64,000 nucleotides of DNA from Gossypium raimondii (lineage: Eukaryota > Streptophyta > Magnoliopsida > Malvales > Malvaceae), in contig NC_068567.1 in NCBI RefSeq assembly GCF_025698545.1, positions 57,541,371 to 57,605,370 of the forward strand, in the 5' to 3' direction. The notes beneath the pieces are model-generated. The model ran no database searches, was not told the DNA's origin, and worked only from the letters and a program-made list of their open reading frames with translations. Of the stretch, positions 10,882 through 22,659 are shown piece after piece (position 1 is the first letter of the stretch; each line of letters begins with the position of its first letter). A program made the position numbers and the translations under genes.

Positions 10882-13800
10882 ATGACTGAGTCGCCTCCAA
10901 ACACTCCTCCCAATTCAAACTCTCAACACGAAACGATTCCCACTATCCCGATCGAGTTCGTGAGTGAAGAAGAAATGGCTCTCATCGAAGCAGCTTATGC
11001 CGCAACACGTTCTTCCCTCTCTTCCTCCCGTTCTTCTTCAATTTGTTCACCCACTTCCCGCTTTCAAACCCACTCCAGGACAATCCACTCCATTACCCTC
11101 TTATCTAAGCGTGGTTTAAATGGTTCCAGTGAGCTTGATATAGAGGATTCCGACTATTTAAAGAATCCCCAGAAGAGGATTAGAGTTGCTCAGCCCTTTT
11201 TGCATCGGTTTAGAAGGAAACGGGCGTTATCCGTCACAGATATTACTGCCACAGTATTGAAATTTGTTTTTACGTTTTCAAGGATTTTTAGATTATGGGT
11301 TTGATTTGCTTTCCAATTTTAGTTAGTTGTTAATTAAATGGAAATCTTCGTAGGAATGGTGTGAAAAGCAAATGGAATTTTCCCTCCTCTTTGGGAAACG
11401 AAAAATCAGTAAAGCTATGAAAGCTGGTAAAGCTCGCCATGTGAAACTTGAAGAAGAGGTGCTGTTTTTAAGCTCATGAATTTTCAAATTTCCCTTAAAT
11501 ACGACTGCTCTTTACATGTTTGTCCAGCTTACTTGACATGTCTCGGTTAGAATCTTTGTAGTTTATGCATTTACCTTCATATTCTCAAACTTAGGCTAAA
11601 TTTTCTCTTCAATTCATTAGTTAAATTTGTTTCCTTATACGGTGCATTGTATATCAAATGCTGTGTTACCCAAATTCTTCACTACACTAGTTTTTAACAC
11701 ATTTACCCAAATTCTTCACTACACTAGTTTTTAACACATATTCCATGCATCATTTCTGAAACTTACCCGGTTAATGGTTAAACTGGATAACAAAACTTGG
11801 GTTGAATGGAAATACTTCCAAGTGACGCTTGTACATAGCTCTGAGGTTTACTTTTAAGCTTAAATTACCTTATATGTTCTAAAGTTGTTTGTTTCATTCA
11901 TTTTGGTAATCTTGTCTAGAGTTCCATTGTCAACTTTTTTTTTATTGTTCACTTTAGATACACTTAATGTAAGGATTTGACATAAATTGTGTTTCTTTGC
12001 AGGTTGTTAAAAAAGTAAAAGTTCATATCAAGTCGGTTGAAGATAGCTGGGCATTGAAGTTCATTAACTTCATAACTTGTGCAAATCAATTACTATTTGA
12101 AGGAATAACACGTGAGCTGCCACTGTAAGTTCCAACAGTTTATGTTATCTCCACAATCAAAATCCATCTCTGGCTTTTCATGCTTCACAAAACACTCAGC
12201 CTTATAAACAATTTTACTGTGCATGAAAGAATAACCTTTCATGCTTGAGCTCTAGGTTATTACATCTTTCACGTAAGGTACTTTGACAAATTGACTAAGA
12301 AAGTGGTTTTAAGAAACTCTCCAAGATTTTGTTTTTAAATCCTGTGTTACTAGAACTTGGATGTGTGTCAGATATAGGTATGTGCCCAACACAAATACGC
12401 TTAATCTTTTTAAAGCTTTCTATGTAAAGTTCCTTGGATGGTCATATCCTCATTCTTATGTCTAGATATGTGGCAAACATGGGTACTTAAAGAAAAATGA
12501 AGAGTAAAAACAACATAATTTAGATCCATAGTTCAAGATTGTCATATCTTGATTAGCAGAAATTTTTTTTTTTCTCTTAGGCATGTACTTGTGGGCAGTC
12601 TAGATCAAATGTCTGTAAAACTCAGATCATATTATCAAAATAGCAATTTTAATGAGATTTGGCTATATATATGTATATATATATTATTTTTTTAATTACT
12701 TTTCTTCCAGTTAAACATTCAAGATAGTTTTTTCTTATCCCAGTGATGCTTCTGGGCTTAATGAAATTGGTATGTAGACGAAGCAATCAAAGAGAAGTTT
12801 AATACTTACAAATTTTAAATTGTCATAGAAATGATGCTGCACAATTTTTTCAGCATGCTTTTGTTTATCAAAGTTTTTGTTTGTTGAAAAGGTTGGTGAA
12901 ATGACATTTAAATAATGGTTTGCTACGCAAATAAGAGCTATTGGTTTTCATTGTAATTTCCCTACCATGGAATTTGTGCTTATTTAATATCAGAGTAGGC
13001 TTTGTGGAAGGCATATGGCTTGTAGGAGTTATTGATGAGTTGCGAATGCCTGAAAATGGAAGTGATAGAAACCCGATATTAGTAGACACAAAGACTCGTG
13101 TACGAGACACTCTCCCTGCCGAACCACAAAGCAGAAATGGAAGGTTGGATATTTTACTGGCTTCTGTAATAATGCAATTATTATCTAGATTTGATATATA
13201 TACAATGCATCAGAATCTTCCTAATGACTAGCCACTAGCATGTTTATCCACTTTTATCATATTGCTTCTACCAAATTTCATGAATCTAACTTATTTTCTG
13301 TGGTAGGCTTCAATTGATGTGCTACAAGTATTTGTGGGACACCTTGGCTGCAAATAGCTTCCCTTCTGGACAATTTTTCGATTTCTTTTCATTGAATCGT
13401 AGCTACATGTTATCGAAGGATATCAGAGAGAGAACTGCTAGTTCAGGTTTTCCAGCTAAGGTAACTTTATGTATCTTATTTATTTATTTCCATTTGATCT
13501 GCAATGGCCAGGGTATTTAGAGGGTGATGTACCATCTTTTTTATTAGACAAAATCGATGGTACTTCTATTCATATCTTTTGGTTTTGGTGTCTTGTTCAT
13601 CAATGAGGATGGGTTAATCTTCTTTTTTGGTACAAAGGAGGTCGCATCTAAGGGAAGGGGTTGCAAATATTAATATTCAAACCCCAAAAGGCACATCTTA
13701 AAGGTAGCTGCATAAACCAATTGAAGTGAACTCTGAGTTCAAGGATGGGTTAATCTGTTGCAAGCAAATAATTCTTACTGTTTTTTGCATTATGGTGAAG

Positions 13801-14774
13801 GGTGAAACATAGAGTTAAGAGTAACCAAGGTAACCAATTTATCTGCATGGCATCAAGTTTAACTCAAATAGTTGCTTTTTCTCCTTGTATTCTGTGCAGA
13901 CACTCGATGATGTGATTCAATATTACATAAACACATGTAGCATGCTTCCCACCTCTCACGACCGGCTACTATTGAGGTGAGTGAAAAACTAAAGCACTTT
14001 AACATGATAGTTGAATATTTTTGTTTTACCAGTGACATGATAACATTTAGGATATGATAGATAGAATCAAATGGACAATTGTTTTAGAAGAGGCCTTTGA
14101 TTAAGTTTTGTAAAACATGGTATGTTTTGACAGTTGCTAAGATTGAAGTCAAATCAGAAACAGCTAAATGTTAAAATATATTTTGACACTTAACAGCCTT
14201 GTGTGCTCCAATGCCACTTTAATTTCTGTTTCACTGATATCCCCTACAACTGTCTTGACAGTAAAATAAATAAAATAGGAAAGTTAAGAAACCTTTGTTA
14301 TATTAAGACGAGAAGCCCTATTATTAAACTTTTTATGGTGGGAACTCAATAGAATTTATCATATGAGATATATTCATTTTGTTGCAACGGAGGACTAGGA
14401 AAGTTAAGAAGGACCTTGATTTGTTGGATGTTACTTTTCAAGAGTAACTACGTGAATCAACTTAGCTAGAGTTATATGCAAACGTTTTTTCACCGAGCTG
14501 TATGATGTGGTTGTTTTGAAGCAGATATGAACTACAAAAAGATCAGTCAGTGCTGGGTGAAGATGAATTTGCATATAATCCTGATTGGCTCAAAAGACAA
14601 ATTCAAAGCAATCTTGAATTCTGGTTAGGTGAACGAGAAGCCAGTTACACCCCGCAAGAAGAACGTTGGAAGTGTCGCCATTGTCAATTTGCTTCAATTT
14701 GCTCTGGAAACCCATTTCCTAATATTCCGCGAGGCTCTTCTTCTAGCTCTGATCATAGCAGCTCTTCAAGCTAG
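10882..14774 (+). CDS. EXO5: Exonuclease V (EXO5-type, PD-(D/E)XK nuclease with Fe-S cluster)
   Basis: Seven exons with GT/AG borders and matching phases: 10882-11253, 11354-11458, 12003-12124, 12994-13143, 13307-13460, 13900-13976 and 14525-14774. They join to 409 aa. The ATG at 10882 is chosen because the open frame above it has no earlier ATG. Exonuclease V is a single-strand DNA exonuclease for nuclear or organellar DNA maintenance; plant copies are often predicted plastidic. Visible features: GKARH153 box, GVID214, LVD231TK233TR (the D-x-K catalytic pair), and four cysteines (C127 in EWCEKQ and C377-x2-C380-x5-C386) suited to a 4Fe-4S cluster. The first 100 residues are Ser/Pro-rich and probably disordered, and the C-terminus ends in a Ser-rich tail. 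No lesion is seen, and the length is near that of plant homologues as I recall. The exact start and localisation are uncertain. Confidence 0.92.
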
Positions 14775-15567
14775 AAATGATAGTCGACAGTTCAATCCTA
14801 AATGTATAGAATATATTTCTGCATTTTTTCTTCTTTACTTCTTATGTAAACATTGACAATTTGCAAGAATTGCTGTAAAATCTGCTCCAAAAATGTATGT
14901 AGGACTAGGTGAACAATTGTTGTAATTTATACAGTTAATTGTTATTTATGAATTATACATATTTTTATTAAAACTTGAGTTCAAGGATTTCTATTTTAAA
15001 TTTATTATTCATGTTGAAAGCGATTAGGATATATAGATACTTAGTTTTGGCTACCGTTTTAGGAAAGTATATTACCAAGATCTTTGCTGTGCTTTCTAGC
15101 AGTTTCGAAATACTTGCATGATGTATTCTATGTTTTTTTCCTTTTTCCATTTCCATTTTCTACTGTATTATTCCTTTTGTGTGTGGTTATATTGAATTAA
15201 CAACATTGACTCATTTTTCTCCTAATTGTTGCCTTCTTTCATCTAGAATAAAGACAATATGCTACTATGCCCTTTAATATGTATTATGACTATATATTAG
15301 TAAGAAGTTTTTGCTTCACACTATAATATCAACTCTGATTCTTAAATCTCTAGTTTGATGCATTATTTTATTTGATGAGTCAAGGTTGCTCAAACTATGA
15401 ATATGGATCATAGAAATACGGATAGTTAACAAGTACACGATAGCTACTGTGTCCGAAACCATGATGCTTGTGCTAATTACCCTCCTAGGACTTAAGGGAA
15501 GTGTAAGCTATATTCATTGCCAAATATAGACATCATGAATTTTCTTTTAGCATATTGTTTTCCGGGC
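14775..15567. other. EXO5 3' region and intergenic DNA
   Basis: The first 200 bp or so are probably the EXO5 3' untranslated region. The rest is AT-rich and shows no supported gene or repeat border. A receptor-kinase remnant begins on the other strand at its right end. Confidence 0.45.
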
Positions 15568-16547
15568 TCATGAACTCATTCAGGATGAAATGCTCTTACT
15601 TGGAGTAGCAACAACTAAAGTATGGCCTGGGCCTGTGAACTGATGCTTATCGTTGAGTCAGGTAAGAAAAATATGTTCTCCTGGTCATCACTAATCTTGT
15701 AGAAATCGTGGAATAGGGGACAGGCTTACATCCATAACCCCTTCCAGGATTTGAACTACTCAACCAATTGATGGCCTTTGGATTTCAGATCTTGGATACA
15801 CCAACAAGCTACTTTACATGTTCTTGAGAGTTCTAAATTGGCCATCTCCATTCAGTCTGCTATCTAAGAGTTTGAGGAGATCCGTGCGTTCAATCAATTG
15901 TCTAGCAACCCAAACTGGAAAGAATGTACCTTCTTCATCAATTGTGTGTTGGCAGTTTCTCCTTCTTGATACAAGTTCCAAAAGCATCATTCCAAAGCTG
16001 TAAACATCAGCTTTGTCTGTTTATTTAATCTAAGCTTACTACCCGGGAGCCAGGTGTCTGTTGGATGATCAAAACTTTACCACAATATTGTCGATGAATT
16101 TAGATCGTCTTTCAAAACAAGATTCCCATCATCTAAAAGAACTACAACTACAGAACTTGAGATGGCTAAGCCTGAGCCTGGGCTAACATTTGTAGACCAA
16201 ATTGGCACTTGAGACTCATTGAACAGAACTAAGTTACCATCAGAGATTTTCAAAACCGATAAATATATATCATGGATAGGTTTATCTTTGTTTGCAACCC
16301 AAACTGTAGTGAGCTGGGACACTTTTTTGAACCACATCTCTATATAATAGTTGGAAGACATTCCTGGTCTGAAGAAACCAAGCTGGAAGACTCCGCCAGC
16401 TGAATCAATGGTTTTACAACCAGAAAGAGATTGGTTTCTGGAGATGGTATCAACTGCAAAGCAGACTTGGGTTTCTAGAGACAAACACATGAACAATAAC
16501 AACACTGAAAACATGAACCAGGCGGGACTAACTTTCTTGGTCTTCAT
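15568..16547 (-). pseudogene. G-type lectin S-receptor-like kinase pseudogene, internally deleted (copy 1)
   Basis: On the minus strand an ATG at 16547-16545 opens MKTKKVSPAWF, a signal peptide, then the bulb-type lectin start (DTISRNQSLSG, LGFFRPG, VWVANKDKP, ISDGNLVLFNES). A stop replaces the Gln after SSTILW (TAA near 16077). The frame continues with DHPTDTWLPGSKLRLN and then, near 16025, jumps straight to kinase subdomain IX sequence (KADVYSFGMMLLELVS) and the kinase C-terminus (LEGVMDV, PIPRFLQ). The rest of the extracellular region, the membrane segment and most of the kinase are missing. Further stops follow. The right end aligns with the stop-codon region of the intact copy at 17194. 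It is a dead paralogue. Confidence 0.88.
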
Positions 16548-17193
16548 AGCCACAACTGCAAGATAATTCACAGCGGTGGCTGCAACAACAGTAATATTTA
16601 TTGAAGAAAATGCGATACGTATAAAAAACATATATTGCAATTCAATAATAAGACCGGCAACTCGCAAGTAAGCTCCAGCACCGGTCTCATTACGGGATGG
16701 GTGAATTCAAAGCCTTATCCAATGGTTTAGGTTACGTATTACTATTAGTTACACCATAATACGTCTCTTAATTTGCTTCAAGAAACTATAATAAAATTTT
16801 GATCAAGATTTTTATATTAACTGGCTCAATGCATGATTGATATAACAAGTAAATTTTGATTGTTGTCTCTAAATTACCGATATAAACCAATGTCTCAGAT
16901 GTTACACAATTTATCACTAAAAAATAAGGTAACAAACAATTATACGTAAAACAAAGCTTTATAACCACAGAAACATGCATACCATGTTACATTTATATAT
17001 CGCATGATATGAAGCAATGCTTTGCTCAAATTATGCAAGCAACATGCTCCAATCTCCATAAAGAAAGCAACTATTAATAGGAATGGCTTGCGTATTAGGA
17101 AAATAATGTAAAAACAGCTCTGAAATTACAACATATTTACACATGATGAAACCAAACTACCGTAACTTATTTCCGGAAAATGTTTTTCAAGAT
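16548..17193. other. Spacer between receptor-kinase copies 1 and 2
   Basis: About 650 bp of AT-rich DNA with no protein-like frame. The left part is upstream of copy 1. The right part should hold the 3' untranslated region of the intact copy, which reads leftward. Confidence 0.5.
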
Positions 17194-19659
17194 TCATGAA
17201 CTCATTGATGATGTGTTACTCTTCGCCTGAGAAGACGCAGTTGAGGTGTAGCTCGGTGTCTGTGAACTCTGGTTTGAAGATGACTCTGTGAAGAAGACTA
17301 CATGCTCCGAATTGTCCCCAAGCACTTGTAGAAACCTCGGAATTGGAGGCAGGTTCACATCCAAAACACCCTCTAGGATCTGAACTACCTGACCCATTGA
17401 TGGCCTGCGAGTTTCATCATCTTGGACACACCAACAAGCCACTTTACATATTTTTGATAGCTCTTCTTCAGGGGCATCTCCATTCAATTGGGGGTCTAAT
17501 AGGGTAAGCACATCATCGTCTTGGGTCATTACGCTAGCAGCCAAAGTCGGAAAGAATCTAACTTTTCCATCTTCAGATTGTTCAGAGTTTCTCCTTCCTG
17601 ACACAAACTCAAACAACATCATCCCGTAGCTGTAGACATCAGCTTTAGCTGTAACCGGGACTCCTGAAATCCACTCGGGTGCAAGATAGCCCCTTGTCCC
17701 TCTCATTGTTGTCAGGACCCTGCTGAAGTCCCGCCCGATAAGCTTTGCCAAGCCAAAATCTGCGACTTTGGGACAGAATTCAGCATCCAAGAGAATGTTC
17801 TCTGGCTTGATGTCACAGTGAATAATACAATCTCTGCACTTCTCATGAAGATAAGCTAAGCCTCTAGCCGTACCAAGTGCAATCTGGTACCTTGTTTTCC
17901 ACGTTAGAGCTTTAGATTTCTCTTCATGGAAAAGATGGGCATCCAAAGAACCATTTGGCATGTAATCATACACCAACAGCTTCCTTATACCTTCAGAGCA
18001 GAACCCTCGAAGCCGCACTAGATTAACATGCTGGATCGTCCCAATTGTGCTGACCTCTGTGCGGAACTGCTTCTCTCCCTGATTGATACTCTCAAGCTGC
18101 TTCACAGCGATGACACTCGAATCTGGCAACGTTCCTTTGAAAACAGAACCAAAGCCTCCTCCCCCAAGCTTTTCAGAGAAATTCTTGGTTGCACTCTGTA
18201 AATCCCTATATCCGAAAGCTAGAAGCGAGCCGTCAACAGCTTTCGGGTTTATCGTTGTCCGCCGCCTCCATCTCCAGATTCCAAATATTACAAGGACCAG
18301 GACTAAACTCACCGACCCTGCAGCTGCTCCAATAATGATTCCATTATTGTTGCTGGAACTGGAAAATTCAGATGCCGCTAATCGGAGATATAGAGTTTTG
18401 CCATCGCTAGCATCATCCGCAAGTTGTTGCAGATCCAAGAGTTGGCCTATCCAAATTCTACACCCATCACTGTCATAAGCATAAGCAGTGCAAGAGCAAT
18501 TATGAAGGCAGGTTGATTCACATTCCGATATGCTCGTAGCGGTCAGAGGCTGAGCATTTTGAGGCAATTTCACGTTGGGGCTTGTTAGAAATTTATCAGG
18601 CTTTCCATTAGTAAGGGTGCGATTCTCCTCACACTGCAGCTTGGTTGTCCTTTCACACCCATCAGAAAAATCGCTCAGATTCCAAGCGGATTGCGACTTT
18701 TGATGGAAACCTCTCAAACAATTACAGAAAGGCAAACCTCCCTCGGTGCAGCTGCCAAAAGCCCCACAATAAGCATAAACCTGGCATTGTTGTCTCGGCT
18801 GTGACCAAAACAAATTCCACTCCTTGCTACCTTCCAACCAAGACAGTTGCTTAATCTGCCCCGAAATATCCATAACAAATCGAGATATGGTATCAGGATT
18901 ATAAAGCGAATAAGTAAAATAACTCTCGTTTTCGTCTGAATGAAAGCTGAAGTTGTAGATATAATTCAATCTCATTTCTGGAACTAAAGTGAAAATCCTT
19001 GCTTGTTTATCCCAAGCTCCACTCGTCCAGTATTGTTTGGTCCTATTCCACAGAATCAAATATTGATTGGTTCCTTCGGGATCTAGCTCCAGAGAGAAGA
19101 GACCCGGCGCAGGATCTTCTGAATTTTTCCATGAAATAAGAAGTTGACTTTGATTGGTTCGTTTATTTAAGCTAATCTTACCACCAGGAAGCCATGTGTG
19201 TGTGGGATGATCCAAACTTTGCCACAAAGGTGTTGTTGAATTGGGACCATCTCTTAGAACAAGATTCCCACTATCTTCAAGGACTGCTACTAGAGAACTT
19301 GAGCTGCTTGAGCTAATATTGGTGGACCAAATTGGTACTTTGGACTCGTTGAACAAAACCAAGTTACCATCAGATATTTTTAGTTCTGAAGATTGTGTAT
19401 CACGGACTGGTATCTCCCTGTTTGCAACCCAAACTACGGTCGGTTGAGTGACCTTGTTGCCGTACCATATGCCTATGTACTGGTTGGAAGAATTACCTGG
19501 TTTGAAGAAGCCCAACACGAAGTTTCCACCCGATGAAACAATGGTCTGATTACCGGAGAGAGACCGATTTGCTGAGATGGTGTCTGCTCCTAAGGAGAGT
19601 TGGCTGTTGAAAGAAAACCACATAAAGACTAGTACAGAAAGCTTCAGCCATGGATCCAT
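17194..19659 (-). CDS. G-type lectin S-receptor-like serine/threonine kinase (At2g19130-like), intact copy 2
   Basis: Single-exon gene of 821 aa; ATG at 19659-19657 is the first in the open frame. Order: signal peptide 1-24; bulb-type lectin domain about 25-150 (VVWVANREIP, SDGNLVL); S-locus glycoprotein region about 200-310; EGF-like CQVYAYCGAFGSC; PAN/apple domain about 343-428 with clustered Cys; membrane segment about 440-462 followed by WRWRRR; kinase about 494-765; Ser/Thr-rich tail. Kinase residues are present: glycine loop 499-506, Lys520, Glu535, HCD 614-616, DFG 634-636, APE 660-662. Cys replaces the Arg of HRD, so it is a non-RD kinase. The likely role is a plasma-membrane receptor of extracellular signals; the ligand is unknown. 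Copies 1 and 3 on either side are broken, so this is the only working member here. Confidence 0.93.
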   Translation of the reverse strand: MDPWLKLSVLVFMWFSFNSQLSLGADTISANRSLSGNQTIVSSGGNFVLGFFKPGNSSNQYIGIWYGNKVTQPTVVWVANREIPVRDTQSSELKISDGNLVLFNESKVPIWSTNISSSSSSSLVAVLEDSGNLVLRDGPNSTTPLWQSLDHPTHTWLPGGKISLNKRTNQSQLLISWKNSEDPAPGLFSLELDPEGTNQYLILWNRTKQYWTSGAWDKQARIFTLVPEMRLNYIYNFSFHSDENESYFTYSLYNPDTISRFVMDISGQIKQLSWLEGSKEWNLFWSQPRQQCQVYAYCGAFGSCTEGGLPFCNCLRGFHQKSQSAWNLSDFSDGCERTTKLQCEENRTLTNGKPDKFLTSPNVKLPQNAQPLTATSISECESTCLHNCSCTAYAYDSDGCRIWIGQLLDLQQLADDASDGKTLYLRLAASEFSSSSNNNGIIIGAAAGSVSLVLVLVIFGIWRWRRRTTINPKAVDGSLLAFGYRDLQSATKNFSEKLGGGGFGSVFKGTLPDSSVIAVKQLESINQGEKQFRTEVSTIGTIQHVNLVRLRGFCSEGIRKLLVYDYMPNGSLDAHLFHEEKSKALTWKTRYQIALGTARGLAYLHEKCRDCIIHCDIKPENILLDAEFCPKVADFGLAKLIGRDFSRVLTTMRGTRGYLAPEWISGVPVTAKADVYSYGMMLFEFVSGRRNSEQSEDGKVRFFPTLAASVMTQDDDVLTLLDPQLNGDAPEEELSKICKVACWCVQDDETRRPSMGQVVQILEGVLDVNLPPIPRFLQVLGDNSEHVVFFTESSSNQSSQTPSYTSTASSQAKSNTSSMSS

Positions 19660-19880
19660 GGTTGTAAGAGGATTTCGTGGCAGGGGAAAACACAGATATT
19701 TCAAAGGACAATTCAAAAGGCTATTTAAAACACGAGACTAAACATGTCGTGAGGAAACAATGGCTGCTATGGGGGGTAGTTTTATTGTTGCATCTCAATC
19801 AAAGCTAGTCGAGAAGACGAGTATGGCCTTTGTTTTTTCATTACAGAACATGGGCGTTTTAGTAACCTCGTATCGACACA
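19660..19880 (-). promoter_or_regulatory. Upstream region of the intact receptor kinase, shared with copy 3
   Basis: On the minus strand a TTTAAATAG word lies near 19722-19730, about 65 bp before the ATG, a possible TATA box. The stretch 19780-19863 (TAGTTTTATTGTTG, AAGCTAGTCGAGAAGACGAG, AACATGGGCGTTTTAG) recurs at about 40566-40655 upstream of copy 3. So the duplication that made the copies included the promoter. Confidence 0.5.
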
Positions 19881-20322
19881 GCATCAATCATTCTCGGTCA
19901 TTGATAATACAAATGGAGGAGAAAAGTCAAAGAAATGGGTTGTTTTGAACAGGTCAACTGGACCGCGTAGCACTTCTCCCCCCTCTTTCATATACTTATG
20001 ATTTACTCCAGTGCTGTTGGTTGGTTTTACACCTGCAAAGCTTACCTTAAATCCAAGTGCTTAAATATATGATGACAATTTAAATTTATATAATTTAATT
20101 TACTTATTAAATTCTATTTGAATTATAAAAACCCATGAAGTTAGATTTTATCCAAAATAATAATAATAATAATGAAACTCCATTAGACCTGCTGTTGCCT
20201 TCTCTAAATTATCTACATAAACATGAATTATTTATTAAAATAAACAACAACAATTATTTGATATCCTTAGAGTACAATTTTAACACTCTTCAAATAAAGT
20301 TAGATTAATATATTATTTATCT
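19881..20322. other. Intergenic, no gene seen
   Basis: AT-rich DNA with a short AAT microsatellite near 20157-20172 and no supported coding or repeat border until the inverted-repeat element at 20323. Confidence 0.5.
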
Positions 20323-20609
20323 TCAAAGTTACCTAATTATTATTTTGATATTTAAGATTTTTTTATCAATTTAGTACCTAAAGTTTTCAATTGTTATCAA
20401 TTTCTCCTAACCATTAACACCATTAAACAAAAAAGGCGGCGTGACGCACTCTCATACAAATGGTTAATTTTTTTTTGTAAAAGAAAATTATATTTTTAAT
20501 TTCTAGAAATTTTATATAACTTTCCATATATTTAAGATTTTTCTGAATTTGTTTACAAATTTTTATATTTTCTCTTTTTTTGTGTTTTGTTTATTTAAAA
20601 ATAAAAATA
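20323..20609. mobile_element. Left half of a long-inverted-repeat element, split by copia
   Basis: Starting with TCAAAGTTACC, this half is inversely similar to the right half ending ACTTTGGA at 30978. Paired blocks include ATTTTGATATTTAAG against ATTTTGGTATTTAAA, then TATCAATTTAGTACCTAAAG against TATCAATTTGGTACTTGAAG. The inverted homology extends about 110 bp by eye. The halves meet at 20609/30738, where a copia element with duplication AAATA is inserted. No transposase; the superfamily is not assigned and I see no clear flanking duplication. Confidence 0.65.
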
Positions 20610-20873
20610 TGTTGTAAATACATTGACAATGAACATCTATAACCCCATTAAACCTTCATTAAAGTGATGAGATAAAATTCTCTAGCTCATTTATAAATAT
20701 GAGAGTAACTTAGATGTTTCAATGAAACAATTAAGGCTCATTTACTTCATTGAATGTAAACAAACTTATAAATAAAGTTCATTGTAAGTGAAATTTGAAT
20801 ACGAGAAAAATTCTCCCATACTTTTCATTTACCTTTTACTTTTTATTATTGTTTTCTTAATTTTTCTATAACA
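20610..20873 (+). repeat. Left LTR of the outer copia
   Basis: The 264-bp segment starts with TG, ends CTATAACA and is preceded by AAATA. Its right half matches 30628-30737 (CTTATAAATAAA, AATTTGAATACGA, CTTTTCAT, TTGTTTTCTTAATTTTTCTA). The right copy lacks roughly the first 150 bp. Confidence 0.85.
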
Positions 20874-21082
20874 CACGTTATCAATATGATTATCTTTTTT
20901 ATTGGTATTATATAGAAAGTAAAGTTTGATCCTACATAAAATAACTATTAAGACTTATAAACCACCATTAGGTTTTCAGTATTAAACAATTTAAAAAGAA
21001 CAAAGTTGGTTAAATTTCTAGGGATCACTTCCTATTCTAATTCCTTAAATTTACGGCTCTTCACATATTAAGCAAGAACTAT

Positions 21083-21990
21083 TTGTCATGGGCATTAGAT
21101 GCTGAAATTCACTTAGACAGTAAAGGTCTTGGAAATATAATTACCGAAGGTAATGAGGCATCTAAACAAGATAAAGCCCAAGCTATGATTTTCCTTCATC
21201 ATCATCTTCATGAACGATTGAAAACAGAATATTTAACTATAAAAGATCCACTTGAATTGTGGTACAGTTTAAAAGAAAGATATTAACATCAGAAAATAGT
21301 AATTTTACCAAAAGCTCGTTATGATTGGATGCACTTGAGGTTGCAAGATTATAAAATATTGAGTATAATACTACAATATTTAAGATAAGTTCTCAATAAA
21401 AATTATGCGGAAAAAACATAACTGATGATGACTTATTGGAGAAAATTTTCTCAACTTTTCACGCATCTAATGTGCTCATTCAGTAGCAATATAGCGAAAA
21501 AGGATTTTAAGAAATACTCAAAACTAATCTCATACCTTTTGATGGCTGAGCAAAATAATGAGTTGTTAATGAAAAATCATGAAAGTCGTCTTATTTGTTT
21601 TGCTTCATTTCCAGAAGTGAATGTGGCAATACACATTAATTATATAAATGAAAGAACTCGCAATCGTGTTCATAGTCGTGGTCGGGGCCATGTCCATGGA
21701 TGTGGTCGAGGACGCTATAATTATCATTACCAAGGAGCTAATAATTATTATGACTACCAAAATAAAAATAAAAGAGAAAAGAAAGAGAAAGATGGTTGTC
21801 CAAGCAATCCTTCAAAAGGTGTTGAATATTTGTGACATCGATGTGGTATGAGCGGATATTGTTCACGTACCTATTGTATGTCTGAACATTTTCTAAAGCT
21901 TTATCAAGCCTCCATCCAAAGGAAAAGAAAGAATATTGAAACAAATTTGGCATATCGAAAAATGTAGAGGCTAATCTTGCTCACAATGAT
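21083..21990 (+). pseudogene. Gag remnant of the outer copia
   Basis: Broken frames encode SWALDAEIHLDSKGL, AQAMIFLHHHLHE, LWYSLKERY and SKLISYLLMAEQNNELL, typical of the UBN2-type gag of plant copia elements. An Arg/Gly/Tyr-rich stretch follows, then a decayed zinc knuckle near 21838 (HRCG, then SEHFLK). Stops at the 21283 TAA and later break the protein. Confidence 0.8.
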
Positions 21991-22659
21991 GATGGTTTTA
22001 AAAACTTTGTTGATATAACCCATTTTGATGTAGAGGATTTCTTTGAGGCTAGAAATCAAGAATTTTAAAATATATAATAATATTTTATATTTCTCTAATG
22101 ATTTTATAATTCTTGTTATTCATGTTTGTGTGACTTTAGTATGTTTTGTTATAATTTTTAAGTATTTACAATATCTCTTATGATGTGCTTTGTTTTAATG
22201 AAAATATGGATCTTTTGATTGAAACCAAAATCAAGAATGAAAACACATGTCTTGTAGACAGTGCTATAATGCATGCTATACTTAATGATAGAATATATAT
22301 ATTTTTCATTTAATTGCAAGCAATAAAAATGTCAACACTATATCTGGTAGTGCAAAATTATTTGAAGGCTCTGAAGAGCTATGATATTATTACCCCAAGG
22401 GGTAATGTTTATTATAAATAATGCACCATTTTCGTCAAAGTCCTGGAGAAATTTGTTGAGTTTCAAAAATATCCAATGAAATGGATATCATATTAAGACT
22501 ACAAATGAGAAACATACTGAGTGTTTGCAAATCTAATAGTTATATCTCGAAAGAAATGTGTTTTCGAGAAATTACACGCCTTATCTTGAGGCTTGTGATA
22601 TACAACTATTAGTACAATTGAAACGCAAGTCATAGTAAACCAAAAGTTTACTAATTCAA

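Noticed and set aside
18083-18478. 131-codon open frame antisense to the receptor kinase
   Set aside because: It mirrors the linker and start of the kinase domain of a well-supported gene; no independent motif or start context.
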